The notes: generated by a model not told the origin, from the sequence alone. DNA of 64,000 nt from Prorocentrum cordatum (GCA_963575745.1 CAUYUJ010000898.1:36001-100000); one strand, 5' to 3'; numbered from the stretch's first letter, positions 52,301 through 62,266 are shown. Program-made: numbers and translations.

Positions 52301-53986
52301 CCTCAGCGCCGCTGGCGCACGGTGGCTGGCCCCATCGCGGCCGCGATCTGCACCCTGCTCGATTTGGATTGGTCGCCCACTTCTCCCACACAGTGGGGCA
52401 CGCCTTGCGGAGTGCTCTGCTTGGAGGCGCGCGACTTCATGTTTCATCTCCGTGCTGCTGTGCGGCAGTCTGTTTCTCGGGGACATGCTAGCAAAGCGGC
52501 TCAGCATTTTTGTGGAGAAGGGTTGGATGGAGGTGCTGATGTCACGGTGCTCCGTAGAATGCATGCTAAGATGATCAAGAATGAACAGTACGCTGATGCC
52601 GCGTTGCTCGTGTGCATTGTTACGGCAGGTACCTGGCCCGAAGCTCGGCTTCAAGATGCGGGGTACCAAACAGACGGCATCTGTCCTAGGCGTGGGGCCG
52701 CTCGGGAAACTAGCCTCCACCGCTGCTGGGAATTCTCGGCCAATGCATCGATCGTCAGCATCGCGATGCATCGCTCTCTGGACCTTGTCGAGATGGCGAA
52801 CCAGCCCGAACATGTCAGGAGTGCGTTCTGGACTCGTGGGCTCCCGCCCTTGGCTGCCGCTGTCGCGCCCATTCCGCCGCCCGTCGAGATTGTGAAGTCT
52901 TGGGGCCTCTTCGTGGGGGACCAGGTGGTGCGTGGAGGTCGTTACGGTTTGGATGGCTCTGGGGGTATTTACGCTTCGGATTGGAGGCTCAGGCGCTGTG
53001 GGTGGTCTGTGGTTCGTTTCGATGAGGACAGCCTCCAGAGCTTGGACCTGGCCTGTGACGCCATCCTCATGGGCACCCTTCCCACCGCGGCTCAGTCGAG
53101 CCCCAGGGCCGAAATGTATGCTATGATTATGCTGCTGAGACATACTGTGGGAGATATTGTGGCTTACTCTGATTATCTGCCTTTGGTGCGTGGTCTTCGT
53201 AGGGACAGGTCTCATATCTCCGCTACGTCGCCTACGCTCGACCTCTGGGACCAGCTCTGGACGCTCCTGGATGCTCGTGAAGGCTCTGTGGAGGTGTTGT
53301 GGACCAAGGCCCACTCCACGGCGGGGACTCGTGAGGTTTGGGGCATCTCTAGGGTCGAGTTTTTCCTGAATTGTGTTGCTGACTTTTTTGCTGGGGAGGC
53401 TGCCGCCTTAGGAGAGGTCCCACAGGACCATGTGAATGTCCTGAATGAAGTAGATGACATGACTGGGAAGGTCTTGTCGCGTCTGCTGGATGTTAATCGT
53501 GAAGTTAATTTAACGTGCCGCCGCCTCGTGTCAGACAGAGTCGGGCGTCCTCCTCCTCTGCCGAGGGCTCCCCCTTCTCTCGCCACTCGCAGAAGTAGAC
53601 TCGAGGCGGCTGGGCACAGTGTCAAGCTTGTGAATTCAGGATATAAATGCATTGTCTGTGGCCGCGTTTTTGAGGCCGTGAGGGGAAAGGTTTCCGAGTT
53701 CTTCCCTGGTCGGTGTGTGGGGGCGCGACAGATAACGTGCGGGTCTGAGCGTGAGGCCGCGATCTCGCACCCTGGGGCTCCCCGTGCGCACTCGTCCCAC
53801 GACCTCGCGGTCCTGCGTGGTGTCCTGTTTGGCCGAGTCTGCGGGAGGTTCATGGTACAGAACTCCCAGCTCCTCGGAGAGGAGTGCCCACCAAGTCGCA
53901 CTCCGACGAAGGCAGGAGCCAGCGTGCTGTCTCGCCTTAGGCGAGGCCTTCCGCCGAAGAGCGGTATGAGTTTCCCAGATCCCTGA
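49340..53986 (+). CDS. LINE ORF2 polyprotein: EEP endonuclease, RT, RNase H
   Basis: 1,548 codons in one frame, broken only by TGA at 51761-51763. EEP endonuclease: RFCNVTSW near 49397, EHH near 49483, HGGVAAF near 49591, LLGDFNMSP at 49832-49858, then DVDYTCDV and IDYAVCS and a C-terminal HACLHV. RT: WDMEKFFDSV (motif A, about 51379), AGCSQSVPW (B, about 51557), SYIDDITQYM (C, YIDD at 51653-51664); the TGA lies 97 bp further, in the motif D region. RNase H: GLDGSGG (D, about 52953), RAEMYA (E, 53111), AYSDYLP (D, 53171), NCVADFFAG (D, about 53380). C-terminal CIVC with later C and H residues (53650-53770). No AUG in this frame lies between the ORF1 stop and the first EEP strand; the first is at 49463, so start is by frameshift, reinitiation or a non-AUG codon. 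Confidence 0.85.
51761..51763 (+). other. In-frame TGA within the RT domain
   Basis: The RT frame reads FCRDVGALGC, TGA, then ISPKSAAVASSYDLAKELSA without any shift. Both sides belong to the motif C-to-D part of an RT, so the codon is a single nonsense change, a sequencing or assembly error, or a readthrough site. It would separate a truncated RT from the thumb and RNase H. Confidence 0.8.
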
Positions 53987-54112
53987 CGTGTACAGTGGGA
54001 TCACTGACGGGTTGCTGTGAATGTGTGGTGTGAAGCATGCGCCCTGGCCACACCAGGTCCCCGCCGAGCGCCCAGCCAGCCAGCCAGTCCTCCTCCTCCT
54101 CCTCCTCCTCCA
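53987..54112 (+). other. LINE 3' region and following CCT patch
   Basis: Short non-coding tail after the ORF2 stop. CACTGACGGGTTGCTGTGAA and TGTGTGGTGTGAAG may form the element's terminal repeat. CAGCCAGCCAGCCAGT and a CCT patch (54089-54112) follow. No poly(A) and no certain boundary. Confidence 0.4.
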
Positions 54113-54906
54113 GCAGCACCCTTGCCCGCAGGAGGGCCTGGACCCGCGGGCGCGGTGGGGGCGGCGGCCGAGGCGGCGGCCTGCGTGCGGGTCCGAGCGC
54201 AGCGCGGCGAGCATCCGCAGGCACGAGGCGCGGTCGGAGGGGTTCAGCCCTGCGGGCGCGCGGAGGACGAGGGGAGCAAGGGGAGGGGCAACGATAGTGG
54301 GAGCAAGGGTCGTCCCCAGACTATGTTTGGTCTACTTTTGGATACTCCTCCTGCAGAGGGACACGCCCGACTCAACCCTCGCTGTCGTCCTCTCCTCCCT
54401 CGTCGTCGTTGGCGTCCCAGACATCCGACGATTGAGGGGCAACGATAGGGGGGGTGGGCATAGGGGTGGATGCATCGACCTGGAATCGGCGATTCATCGC
54501 CGATGAATCGGCGACAGGCCCCCGGTAGTAAATCCGCACCCTCCTGTGCGGGTTGGGGCCACCGGGCCCCTACTGGCGATCAGTGGGCGATTGGGGGTCG
54601 AGACGTCCCTCCCGGTGCGTATCCCCCCCCCTTTCGTTGCCCCTGCGAGGGGAGGGGGGGGGGCAAGCAGAACGCGCAGGCGCCATACCTGACAGCCTTC
54701 CCCTCCCACCCATCCCCTCCCCTCGCGTAGGCAGTGTGCTCCGCCCGCCGGCGGGTGTCACAGCGGAGGCGGAACCTCCAAAAGGACCCCCTATCGTGCC
54801 CTGCGCAAGCACGCAGAGGGGAGCTGCGCACGTTGGAGGAGAAAGCGGCGGAGAAAGAGGAGGCGGAGCGTGGCCCAAGGGGCGGTCCTCGTGCACGCCG
54901 CAAATC
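54113..54906. other. Unassigned GC-rich sequence with one dyad
   Basis: 54478-54525 contains ATCGGCGATTCATCGCCGAT, a palindrome related to the core of the TIR elements at 15939 and 20663. On the minus strand 54130-54250 reads partly like an exon (LNPSDRASCLRMLAALRSD) but no boundaries support it. Part of this stretch may be the 3' UTR of the minus-strand LINE that ends near 54907. Confidence 0.35.
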
Positions 54907-56310
54907 TCAGCCGCTCGGATGGCCATAGCCGTCCGACCGGGCGAGCTTCAGAGCGGCGTGCACATCAGCAGTGACAGCGATGTCAACCAGACGAGAAGGC
55001 TCTCGATGAGCAACGGTACGATGAGCGTGGAAATAGGCCGCCACGACTTGCAGATGGCGCGGCTCGTGCACCCGACTTGGGGAGACGCCCAGACGCACCG
55101 AAGGATCCGCAGAGACGATAAGGCCGAGAGCTCCGTGCACGATCGATCCAGAGCGTGAGCACTGGAGCACATAGTGCTCCAGGTGGTCGGGCCCCCCAAC
55201 CCAAAGACGCAGGACTTACCAGAGCGCTGCATAGGATGGTGAATTGCCCATCCGCCGAGCCATTTTAATGGCCGCGGACGCCACAGCCTTAGGGATCTCA
55301 TTCAGATTTTTCCGACCCCCCTCCCCACTCCACCCCCGCCACAATCTGAGGGCCTGGGAACCACTTCTGGAGCCTGACTTCTGAAACCACCTCTGGGAAG
55401 AGGGCGGCCAAAGATGGAGAGAAACTTGCATTGCCACCTCGGCTTCCGCTACTCCACGGGGCTCCTAAAGCCACTGAGGCACCGAATCCCGGGGAGCTGC
55501 GAGTCGGATCCAAGGAACCCTCTGGCGGCGAACTCGAAGCCGAGAGCGATCGGAGCCGAGGACCGCCACGGAGGGGAGGATCTCGAAGGGAAGGAGCGAG
55601 GAGAGACACCCAATCGGCTTCGACCGCGGTGCGCAGCATCTGCAGGCCACGCTGCCCAGCTGCGATTGTGTGCATTGCGCGCTGCGCATCCACGCAGCAC
55701 ACCCCGAGGGCCCTGCTGCTGACCTTCGACCCGAGCCAGGCGGGGCAGGACGCCGGGCTCCCTGAGGTCCGCCACGTCGAAGCGAAAAGAAACCGCCCGG
55801 TCAGCCTGGGAACTCAAACATCTGCATGCTATAAAACAACATGGGCAGGCGCCGCTCACGATTGAAAGGGAAGGCCGAAAAAAGAATCAGCAGATGATCT
55901 CACGTACGTTCTCACTCGCTCACACACGGAGCACGCCGCTGAATGTCGATGGTGGCGGCGGGGCCCACCTCGCAACCCAGGTACGTGAACCGCGGCGCCA
56001 CCGAGAACCCCTCTCATCCGAACGGGGCAAGGAAGCCCGCCATCTCGCACTCGACGTCGTCCGAGAGAGGGTCGAACAGCGGGATGACCAAGCGCTTGGA
56101 AGGCTTGAGGGCCAGCGCCGCCAAGCGGGATGCGAGGCTGAAGATCCGCTTGGCTACTCAGAAAGCGTCAACGTCGCGCAAGATGGCTACGACACCATCA
56201 GCACACGCGAAGACCATACAACGGCCTTTCCTCTGGATGCTGCTCATCACGTCGACGTAAAAGAAATCCCCAGACAGCTCGCCGAGAGCGAAGAGGGCTT
56301 CAGACTAAGA
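54907..56310 (-). pseudogene. Degenerate LINE RT and C-terminus (3' part of a twin-primed insertion)
   Basis: Read on the minus strand from 56310 leftward: KGRCMVFACADGVVAILRDV (motif C, with ADG for the usual ADD, about 56220-56165), SRLAALALKPSKRLVIPLF (motif D region, about 56130), FTYLGCEVGPAA (about 55990-55950). The downstream part is frame-broken but includes RRMGNSPSYAALW, a TAA, then VLRLWVGGPDHLEHYVLQCS (about 55215-55150), the His/Cys block seen near the C-terminus of many LINEs, and a helical tail ending at the TGA/TAA near 54907. At least four in-frame stops (TAG, TGA, TGA, TAA) show it is dead. It is a different lineage from the intact LINE, which has YIDD and a distinct C-terminus. 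Confidence 0.75.
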
Positions 56311-56700
56311 ATCCGCAGCCGCAGCGCCTGTGCAGAACGGCTTCGTGCGTGGCCGCAATTTCATCGAGCACATCGTTGACCTGGACTCCTATGCTCGTGC
56401 TGCCAGCGCCTGTGTGCGCAGCCCGCCTGCGTCGTGGCGTGGGCCTCCCGAGGCGCGGATGCGTAGCACGCTGGCGTTCGACTTCGCGCAGGCCGTCCCC
56501 AACGTCAGGCAACCGATGGCCATGTTGTGCGTTCGGTTCCATCGCCTCCCTGCTGGGTTGCTCACAGTCGTCGGCCAGTTCTACGTGGTGAACCTGTGCT
56601 GGCTGGCCGTCGGCGGTGCCTTTCATCATGCGTATTGGATGATGGGTGGGGTGCTTCAAGGGTGCCCTCTGAACGAGTCGGTCTTCGCATGTTCCTCTAA
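56309..56700 (+). pseudogene. Inverted 5' segment of the LINE RT
   Basis: Plus-strand frame from just after a TAA at 56306: AAAPVQNGFVRGRNFIEHIV (the QxGF-GR block of LINE RTs), LDSYARAAS, MRSTLAFDFAQAVPNV (motif A, DFAQAVP), a MAMLCVRFHRLPAGLLTVVG helix, and MMGGVLQGCPLNESVFACSS (motif B, QGCPL). Coding similarity ends at about 56700, then unrelated sequence begins. No start codon is expected in a truncated internal fragment. Confidence 0.8.
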
Positions 56701-56892
56701 CTTGTGGGATCGAAAACGCGAATAGCAGGGCGCCCGAAGGGCGTGGACAGGCTACTTCGAAGAATTCTGGAAGGCCTTGGAGAGCGCTTCTGCAGGACCT
56801 TCTGGAGAGCTTCTGGGCACGCGTACTGGGGAACGCTGAGAAAAGGCCTGCCGGAGCACACTGCGAGTTCAAGCAAATTTCTCTGAGGTGTT

Positions 56893-57115
56893 TTCACTTT
56901 GGACGCCCGACATGGGTACGGAAAGAGTGGGTACAATGCCCAACAGCAAATGTTGTCCCAAACCAACAGCGGCCGCTGTTGGGCAGGCGGCCCCCTGTCT
57001 CGAACGGACACAGGTCGCGGCGGCGCGGACAGCGAGCCCTGTTCAAAATGAAAAGGATCCGCTGTTGGGCATCGTACCCATTCTTCCCGTGCCCATTTCG
57101 TCCGTGCAGATTCAC
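56893..57115. mobile_element. 213-bp TIR element, copy 2, with 5-bp TSD
   Basis: Element 56898-57110 flanked by TTCAC at 56893-56897 and 57111-57115. Termini TTTGGACGCCCGACATGGGT and CCCATTTCGTCCGTGCAGA, inner arm GAGTGGGTACAATGCCCAAC mirrored by GTTGGGCATCGTACCCATTC. Exactly the same length and orientation as 17554-17766, whose TSD is GTGAA, the reverse complement of TTCAC. No ORF. Confidence 0.85.
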
Positions 57116-57184
57116 GGAGGCCGGGGGAACCACCGCTGAGCGCGCCTGGCGCGCCACGGGCGCACGCGGCGCGCGCGCGCTCCG

Positions 57185-57495
57185 CGGCAGCGGCGGGGTC
57201 CCGCGCCGTCGCCGTCGACGCCGCCATCGCCGCCGCCGTCCTCGTCGTCGCCGCCGTCGCCGTCGTCGCCGCCCTCGTCGTCGTCGTCGGGGCCGTCGCC
57301 GCCGTCGCCGTCGTCGCCGCCGTCGCCGTCGTCGTCGCCGTCTTCGCCGTCGTCGCCGTCGTCGACAGCGTCGCCGTTGTCGTGGCCGTCGTCGTCGTCG
57401 TCGTCGCCGTCTTCGCCGTCGTCGACGCCGTCGCCGCCGTCGCCGTCGTCGTCGTCGTCGCCGCCGCTGCCGCCGACGTCGCCGTCGCCGTCGCT
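57185..57495. repeat. (GTCGCC)n-type tract
   Basis: About 0.3 kb of GTC, GCC and TTC trinucleotides. Ser/Pro, Val/Ala and Arg/Thr homopolymer frames are artefacts. Confidence 0.95.
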
Positions 57496-57640
57496 CGGAG
57501 CGGCCTCGCCGCTCGCCCCTGCCCTCGGCGGCGGGGCCGGGCGCCCCCGACACGGAGATGGCGGCGGCGAGGTCTTTGGAGGCGCCGGACGGGCCCGCGC
57601 CGACCTGCCCCGCCGCGACCGGGCTCGAGGAGGTTGTCGT
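57496..57640 (-). CDS. Possible exon in a (CCT)n field, unrecognised
   Basis: Minus-strand frame VAAGQVGAGPSGASKDLAAA, ISVSGAPGPAAEGRGERRG between the (GTCGCC)n and (CCT)n tracts. Composition is protein-like but Ala/Gly-rich, and a second minus frame is also open. It may belong with the stretches at 58220-58345 and 59085-59183. Boundaries not fixed. Confidence 0.25.
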
Positions 57641-57656
57641 CGTCGTCGTCGTCCAC

Positions 57657-58205
57657 ATCCACCTCCTCCAACTCCTCCACCAACTCCTTCTCCTCCTCCT
57701 CCTCCTCCTCCTCCTCCTCCTCCTCCTCCTCCTCCTCATCCTTATCCTCCTCCTACTACTTCTCCTGCTGATCCTCCTCCTCCTCCCGCTCCTCCGCTTT
57801 CCTCTCCCTCCCTCTCCTCCTCCTCCTCCTCCTCTCTCCTCCTCCTCCCTCCTCCTCCCTCCTCCGCCTCCTCCTCCTCCTCTCCTCCTCCTCCTCCTCT
57901 CTTCCTCCTCCTCCGCCTCCTCTCCTCCTCCTCCTTCCTCCTCCTGCCCCTCCTCCTCCTCCTCCTCCTCCTCCTCCTCCTCCTCCTCTCCCCTCCTTCT
58001 CCTCCCCCTCCTCCTGAGAATATCCCCTCGACCGCCCAGCTCTTCCTACTTCTGCTGCTGGTCTTCCTCCTCCTCCTCCTCCTCCTCCTCCTCCTCCTCC
58101 TCCTCCTCCTCCTCCTCCTGCTCCTCCTTCTCCTCCTGCCCCTCCTCCTCCTCCTCCTCCTCCTCCTCCTCCTCCTCCTCCTCCTCCTCCTCCTCCTCCT
58201 CCTCA
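57657..58205. repeat. (CCT)n tract, 0.5 kb
   Basis: Plus-strand CCT trinucleotides with CTG, CAT and CCCT interruptions and a ~50-bp non-repetitive gap at about 58013-58060. Confidence 0.95.
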
Positions 58206-58219
58206 GTCATCCCTCTCCT

Positions 58220-58345
58220 CCGCCTCGTGACCAGCGGGGGCACGACGACGGAGCTCGCCACGCGCCAGTGCGGCGTCCCCGGAGGCCAGAGGTCCAGCGA
58301 GAGCGAGGCCAGGTCGCGCAGCTTCCGCGCCCAGGTCTCCCCCTC
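58220..58345 (-). CDS. Probable 42-codon exon between CCT and GGA tracts
   Basis: Minus-strand EGETWARKLRDLASLSLDLW, PPGTPHWRVASSVVVPPLVT, RRR. Clear protein-like segment with one open frame of ordinary composition, flanked on both sides by trinucleotide repeat. It begins right after CCATACCAG|GAG, a good AG|G acceptor at 58346-58345, and ends at about 58220 near AGGCGG|AGG. The protein family is not recognised. Confidence 0.5.
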
Positions 58346-58470
58346 CTGGTATGGGAAGGGGAGGAGGAGGGGGAGGAGGAGGAGCAGGAGGAGGAGGAGG
58401 AAGAGGAGGAGGAGGAGGAAACAGGGGATGAAACGGGGGAGGAAACGAAGGAGGTGGAGGGGAGGCAGAC
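58346..58470. repeat. (GGA)n patch
   Basis: Plus-strand GGA trinucleotides, polarity opposite to the (CCT)n on the other side of the exon at 58220-58345, so the exon is bracketed by inverted-polarity tracts that could pair in a transcript. Confidence 0.9.
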
Positions 58471-59084
58471 TCAGCATGATTTCAATGACGTGGTTTTCGA
58501 AGGGGCTCTATAGTAGCACCTTGCGTCTGCGCACAGAGAGAGGAAGAGGAAGGGATTATAGAAGGACGAGGGGGGAGGAGAGAGGGACGGGGAGGACCGA
58601 GGGACGAGGGACGAGCGATGAGAGAGGAGGGAACAAGGAGGCGAGGGGGGCAAGGGGGAGGGAGGACCGCCAGTGTCGCAACTGGTCCTTTCGAAGCCAC
58701 GGCATCGGCGTCACCACGTCATCGTCGTCGTCGTCGCCGTCGTCGTCGCTGGTCCCTGAGATCCGATGATACGAACGAAAAAGGCAACACCGTAACAAAA
58801 ACATCGAGCGGAGCCCTGGATTCCATCTTCTTGCGGCATTTTTTCGAGCCGGATCGGTCCGTGTGGGTCCCGGAGACCGAAATAGGGCAAAATCGCCCGG
58901 CGTGAGGGAATTCAGCGCCAGCATCTCAGGAGCTATCGTCCGCTGCCGCCGTCGCCGCCGATGATGCCGTCGCCGCCGCCGCCGCCGCCGCCGCCGTCGT
59001 CGTTGTCGCCGCAGGCGGCGCTGATCTCCCTCGCGTCTGCGTCGTCGTCGCCGACGACGACGTCGTGGTCGCTGCAGGGAGCGC
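58471..59084. other. Unassigned with GTC and GCC patches
   Basis: A CATCGTCGTCGTCGTCGCC patch at 58718-58752 and a GCCGCCGCCGCC patch at 58950-59000. Otherwise no supported feature. Confidence 0.45.
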
Positions 59085-59183
59085 TGGGCCCCCGCGGGCG
59101 GCGTCCTGCTGCGCGACGAGCGCGGCGACGTCCGAGCGCGCGCTCCACGCGAAGTCCAGGAATGGCGTCGCCGCCGCGGTGCC
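59085..59183 (-). CDS. Possible exon, unrecognised protein
   Basis: Minus-strand GTAAATPFLDFAWSARSDVA, ALVAQQDAARGGPALPAAT. It starts after GCCGGCAG|GGC, a plausible AG|G acceptor, and runs into GTC-rich DNA. Protein-like composition; upstream (minus sense) is a long (CCT)n tract. Probably part of one gene with the exon at 58220-58345. Confidence 0.4.
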
Positions 59184-59219
59184 CTGCCGGCTGGCCGAAT
59201 CAAGGGCTCAGGTTCTTTT

Positions 59220-59590
59220 TCTTCTCCTCCTCCTCCTCCTCCTCCTCCTCCTCCTCCTCCTCCTCCTCAATTTCCTCCTAATCCTCCACCTCATCCTCCT
59301 CCTCCTCCTCAACCTCCTCCTGATTCACCTCCTCCTCCTCCTTCCCCTCCTCCTCCTCCTCCTCCTCCTCCTCCTCCTCCTCCTCCTCTCCTCTGCTCCT
59401 CCTGATCCTCCTCCTGCAGCTGCTGCTGCTCCTTCTCCTGCCTCCCCTCCTCCTCCTCCTCCTCCTCCTCCTCCTCCCCTCCTCCTCCTCCTTCCTCCTC
59501 CTCCTCCTTCTCCTCCTGCCCCTCCTCCTCCTCCTCCTCCTCCTCCTCCTCCTCCTCCTCCTGCTCCTCCCCCTCCTCCCCCTCCTCTTC
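59220..59590. repeat. (CCT)n tract
   Basis: About 370 bp of CCT trinucleotides on the plus strand with AAT, CTG and CCCT interruptions. Confidence 0.95.
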
Positions 59591-59596
59591 TGCAGG

Positions 59597-60330
59597 ACAT
59601 GTTCAAACTGGGGCTCCCGCCTTAGCGTCACGCTCATTCGTTCTCAGAGTTCGCAACAGCGTCAAGGATGAAGGGGGTCGTTTTCAGTATGGACCTATCG
59701 CCATAGCGCCGCGCAAATTCATCCTAAAAGTTCGTGCAAGATGTTCAAGGATGGAGCGCGGGCCGTTTTCATAATGAGCCTCTCGCCCTAGCGCCGCGAG
59801 CACTCGCCCCAAGAATTGCAACAGTTACGCGGATGATTGGCGGCTCCTCTTCAAAGTGGGGCTCTCGCACTAGCGCGGCGCACGTCTTTGCAACAGGCTC
59901 AGGGATGGAGGGCGGGGCCGATTTCAAAGTTATAGTCTCGCCTTGTCGCCGCAGCTAAATGGATTGAAGGCGAGTGGTATTCAAAATGACCTTCTCGTAC
60001 TAGCGATGAGCACCACGCACATTAACGCGAAAACGTTACAACCGCTACGAGGATGGGGGGCGGGCGGCTTTCAAAACGGGGCTCTGGCCTCTGCGCCGCA
60101 CACATTGGCTTTACAAGCTTGCAGCGATTACAGGGATGAAGGGCGGGTGGTGTTCAAAACGCTGTTCTCACCTCAGCGCCGTGCGCATTCGTCTCAGAAG
60201 CGTGCAGAAATTACGAGAATTGGGGTCGGCTCAGTTTCAACGTGGGGCTGTCGCGTGAGCCAGCGTGAAGACCAGAAGCCTGAATATACAAAATGTAACG
60301 GTGCACGGATGGGGGGGCGGCTCCTGTTCA
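59597..60330. repeat. Minisatellite of ~100-bp units, locus 2
   Basis: Seven to eight units with GGATGRAGGGCGGGYGGTTT, TCAAAAYGGGGCTCTCGCC, TAGCGCCGCGCACATTCG and TTTACAAGCKTGCARCRATT. Same family and orientation as 24540-25050. Confidence 0.85.
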
Positions 60331-60649
60331 CAATGGGGTCTCCGCTCGAGAGGTCCTCGGCGGCCAGGCTCGGAAGTGCAAACGTGCGCGCGAAAGGCTG
60401 CACGGATGGGGGTGGTCCCTTGTCCAAGCGTAGGTATCGCTGAACACCCCGTCGACCTACATGATCATGCTTCGTTGCACGCAGCTGCGTGGGCTACAAA
60501 TACAAAAATCTTTTTCTTGCCCAAACGAGGCTCGGGCCTGAATGCCAGAGCCATAAGGAGCTGGTCTGTCAAGGGGGCGCTTCTGGTAGTGAAAAGGACA
60601 TCATGGGATGATCGTGGGCTTACTCTGGTCCTCGTGCGTTTCCCTCCTG
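60331..60649. other. Unassigned sequence
   Basis: Tail of the minisatellite (one weak unit to about 60440), then featureless DNA. Confidence 0.4.
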
Positions 60650-60811
60650 CTCCTCCTCCTCCTCCCCATCATCCTCCTCGTCGTCGTCATCACCACCATC
60701 ATCATCACCATCACCGTCATCATCATCACCAGTATCACCATAATCATCACCATTTTCATCACAATCATCGCCACAACCACTGCCACCACCACCATCATCA
60801 ACACCACCAAT

Positions 60812-60862
<51 letters not shown>

Positions 60863-60990
60863 GTCATCACCACCAGCACCACCACCACCATCGCCACCAC
60901 GACCACCACCGCCACCACCATCATTATCATCACTTTCTTCTTCTTCTTCATCATAACCATCATCATCAGCATCATCACCAGCATCAAACT
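60650..60990. repeat. (CAT)n/(CAC)n tract
   Basis: Compound CATCAC/CATCAT/CACCAC trinucleotides. His and Ile/Thr frames are artefacts. Confidence 0.95.
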
Positions 60991-61095
60991 TCCCTGCCCG
61001 TGCAGATTGGCTCTAAGTGGGTGCGCCCCCTGTAGGAGCATGCGCATCTGCCGCAGGGCGCGGCGGGCACAGAGCGCGCGTGCGTGATTCGGCCC
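60991..61095 (-). CDS. Possible small exon, unrecognised
   Basis: Minus-strand HARALCARRALRQMRMLLQG, AHPLRANLHGQGS between unique sequence and the (CAT)n tract. Protein-like but short, without a confirmed splice site or motif. Confidence 0.25.
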
Positions 61096-61469
61096 GCGCA
61101 GCGCGGCCGCGATTGGACGCCGCGGGAAGTTTGGCGATTATCTGAACGATCGTGGACCTGCCTGCCTGGGGCGTGGCCGTCTCATATTCCCCCGAGCGCC
61201 TCCTTCGGGCGCCTCCATACGCAGCGCCCTCGGCTGGCGCTCCTAGCTCTTGCCAGAATCGGGCCTCGCGTGCTCCTCTGTGCACGGCTGGGTTCACTTC
61301 ACATCTGTCACTTGCCCGACTTGGGAAGAGGAGGTTTTCCACCCACGCAGTGTTTTTTTTCCGTCCAGCCTGCGTTTGCTCACCGAGCCAGCGCACACTG
61401 CCAGCCCCGCGCTGTGTCGCCTGCTTCCTCACTCGTGAGCTCCAGTTTCGATTCCAGCCGCCTCAAAAC
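61096..61469. other. Unassigned sequence
   Basis: Mixed composition. No supported gene or repeat. Confidence 0.4.
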
Positions 61470-62197
61470 GAATCATCAGCATCATCATCACCTCCATCGT
61501 CACCAACATCATCACCACCACCATCACCATCAGCATCATCATCATCATCATCATCACCACCACCATCATCATCAGCAGCAGCACCATAACCATCAACAGC
61601 ATCATCATCAGCATCATCATCACAATCATCATTCGCATCATCATCCTCATCATCGTCATCATCACCATCATCGGCACCATCGCCATCACCATCACCGAGA
61701 CCATAATCAGCATCATCATCTGTATCGTCACCATCACCATCCTCTTCAATCATCACCATCAGCATCATCACGGTCAACACCATCATCATCAACAGCATCA
61801 CCAGAATCATGATCATCATTATAATAACCATCATCATCATCACATCACCAGCATCATCATAATCACCATCTGCATCACCACACACAAGCACCACCAGCAT
61901 CACCACCATAATCATCACAAGCAGCAGAATCATCATCATCACCATCATCACCATCATCATCGCCATCACCAGCACTATGACAAACATCACCATCACCATC
62001 AACATCATCATCACCATCAGCATCGTCACGATCACCATAAGCATAACCACCACCAGCGTCATCAGCATCAACAGCATCACCATCATCATCAGCAGCATCA
62101 TCATCAGCATCATCACCAGCATCAGCATCATCAACATCATAGGCATCATCATCGGCATTATAATCATCATCACCATCATCCTTATCATCATCATCAA

Positions 62198-62266
<69 letters not shown>

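Larger units (their letters stand above)
47823..54036 (+). mobile_element. Nearly intact non-LTR retrotransposon (LINE) with captured DinoSL
   Basis: About 6.2 kb. Order: full-length spliced leader (47823-47844), 108-nt leader, ORF1 (47953-49338), ORF2 with EEP endonuclease, RT, RNase H and CX2C motif (49340-53986), short 3' tail. No LTRs, integrase or protease. The EEP-RT-RNase H order fits I-like/RTE-side LINE clades that carry RNase H. The 5' end is defined exactly because the leader is trans-spliced to mRNA, so the template was a mature trans-spliced transcript. The 3' end is less sure: a TGTGAATGTGTGGTGTGAAG stretch at 54015-54035 might be a terminal tandem repeat, or the element may run to the CCT tract at 54089. 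No poly(A). Only one in-frame stop was found in ORF2. Confidence 0.85.
54907..56700 (-). mobile_element. Twin-primed, 5'-inverted LINE copy
   Basis: Two adjoining RT pieces in opposite orientation. Left of about 56308 the 3' part (motif C onward) is on the minus strand. Right of it the 5' part (QNGF block, motifs A and B) is on the plus strand, with its 5'-most codons at the junction. Motif B at the far end of the inverted part and motif C at the start of the other part are consecutive in an RT. This is the geometry of twin priming: an internal second priming event inverts the 5' segment. Flanking TSDs were not found and the 3' end is uncertain. Confidence 0.75.

Noticed and set aside
54130-54250. 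Kinase-like C-lobe exon (LNPSDRASCLRML on the minus strand)
   Set aside because: Only a short resemblance. Other frames are open, no splice sites or further kinase motifs are nearby.
57377-58513. Ser/Pro/Leu-rich ORFs of 380-600 codons
   Set aside because: They read through (GTCGCC)n and (CCT)n tracts. Only the short non-repetitive islands look coding, and on the other strand.
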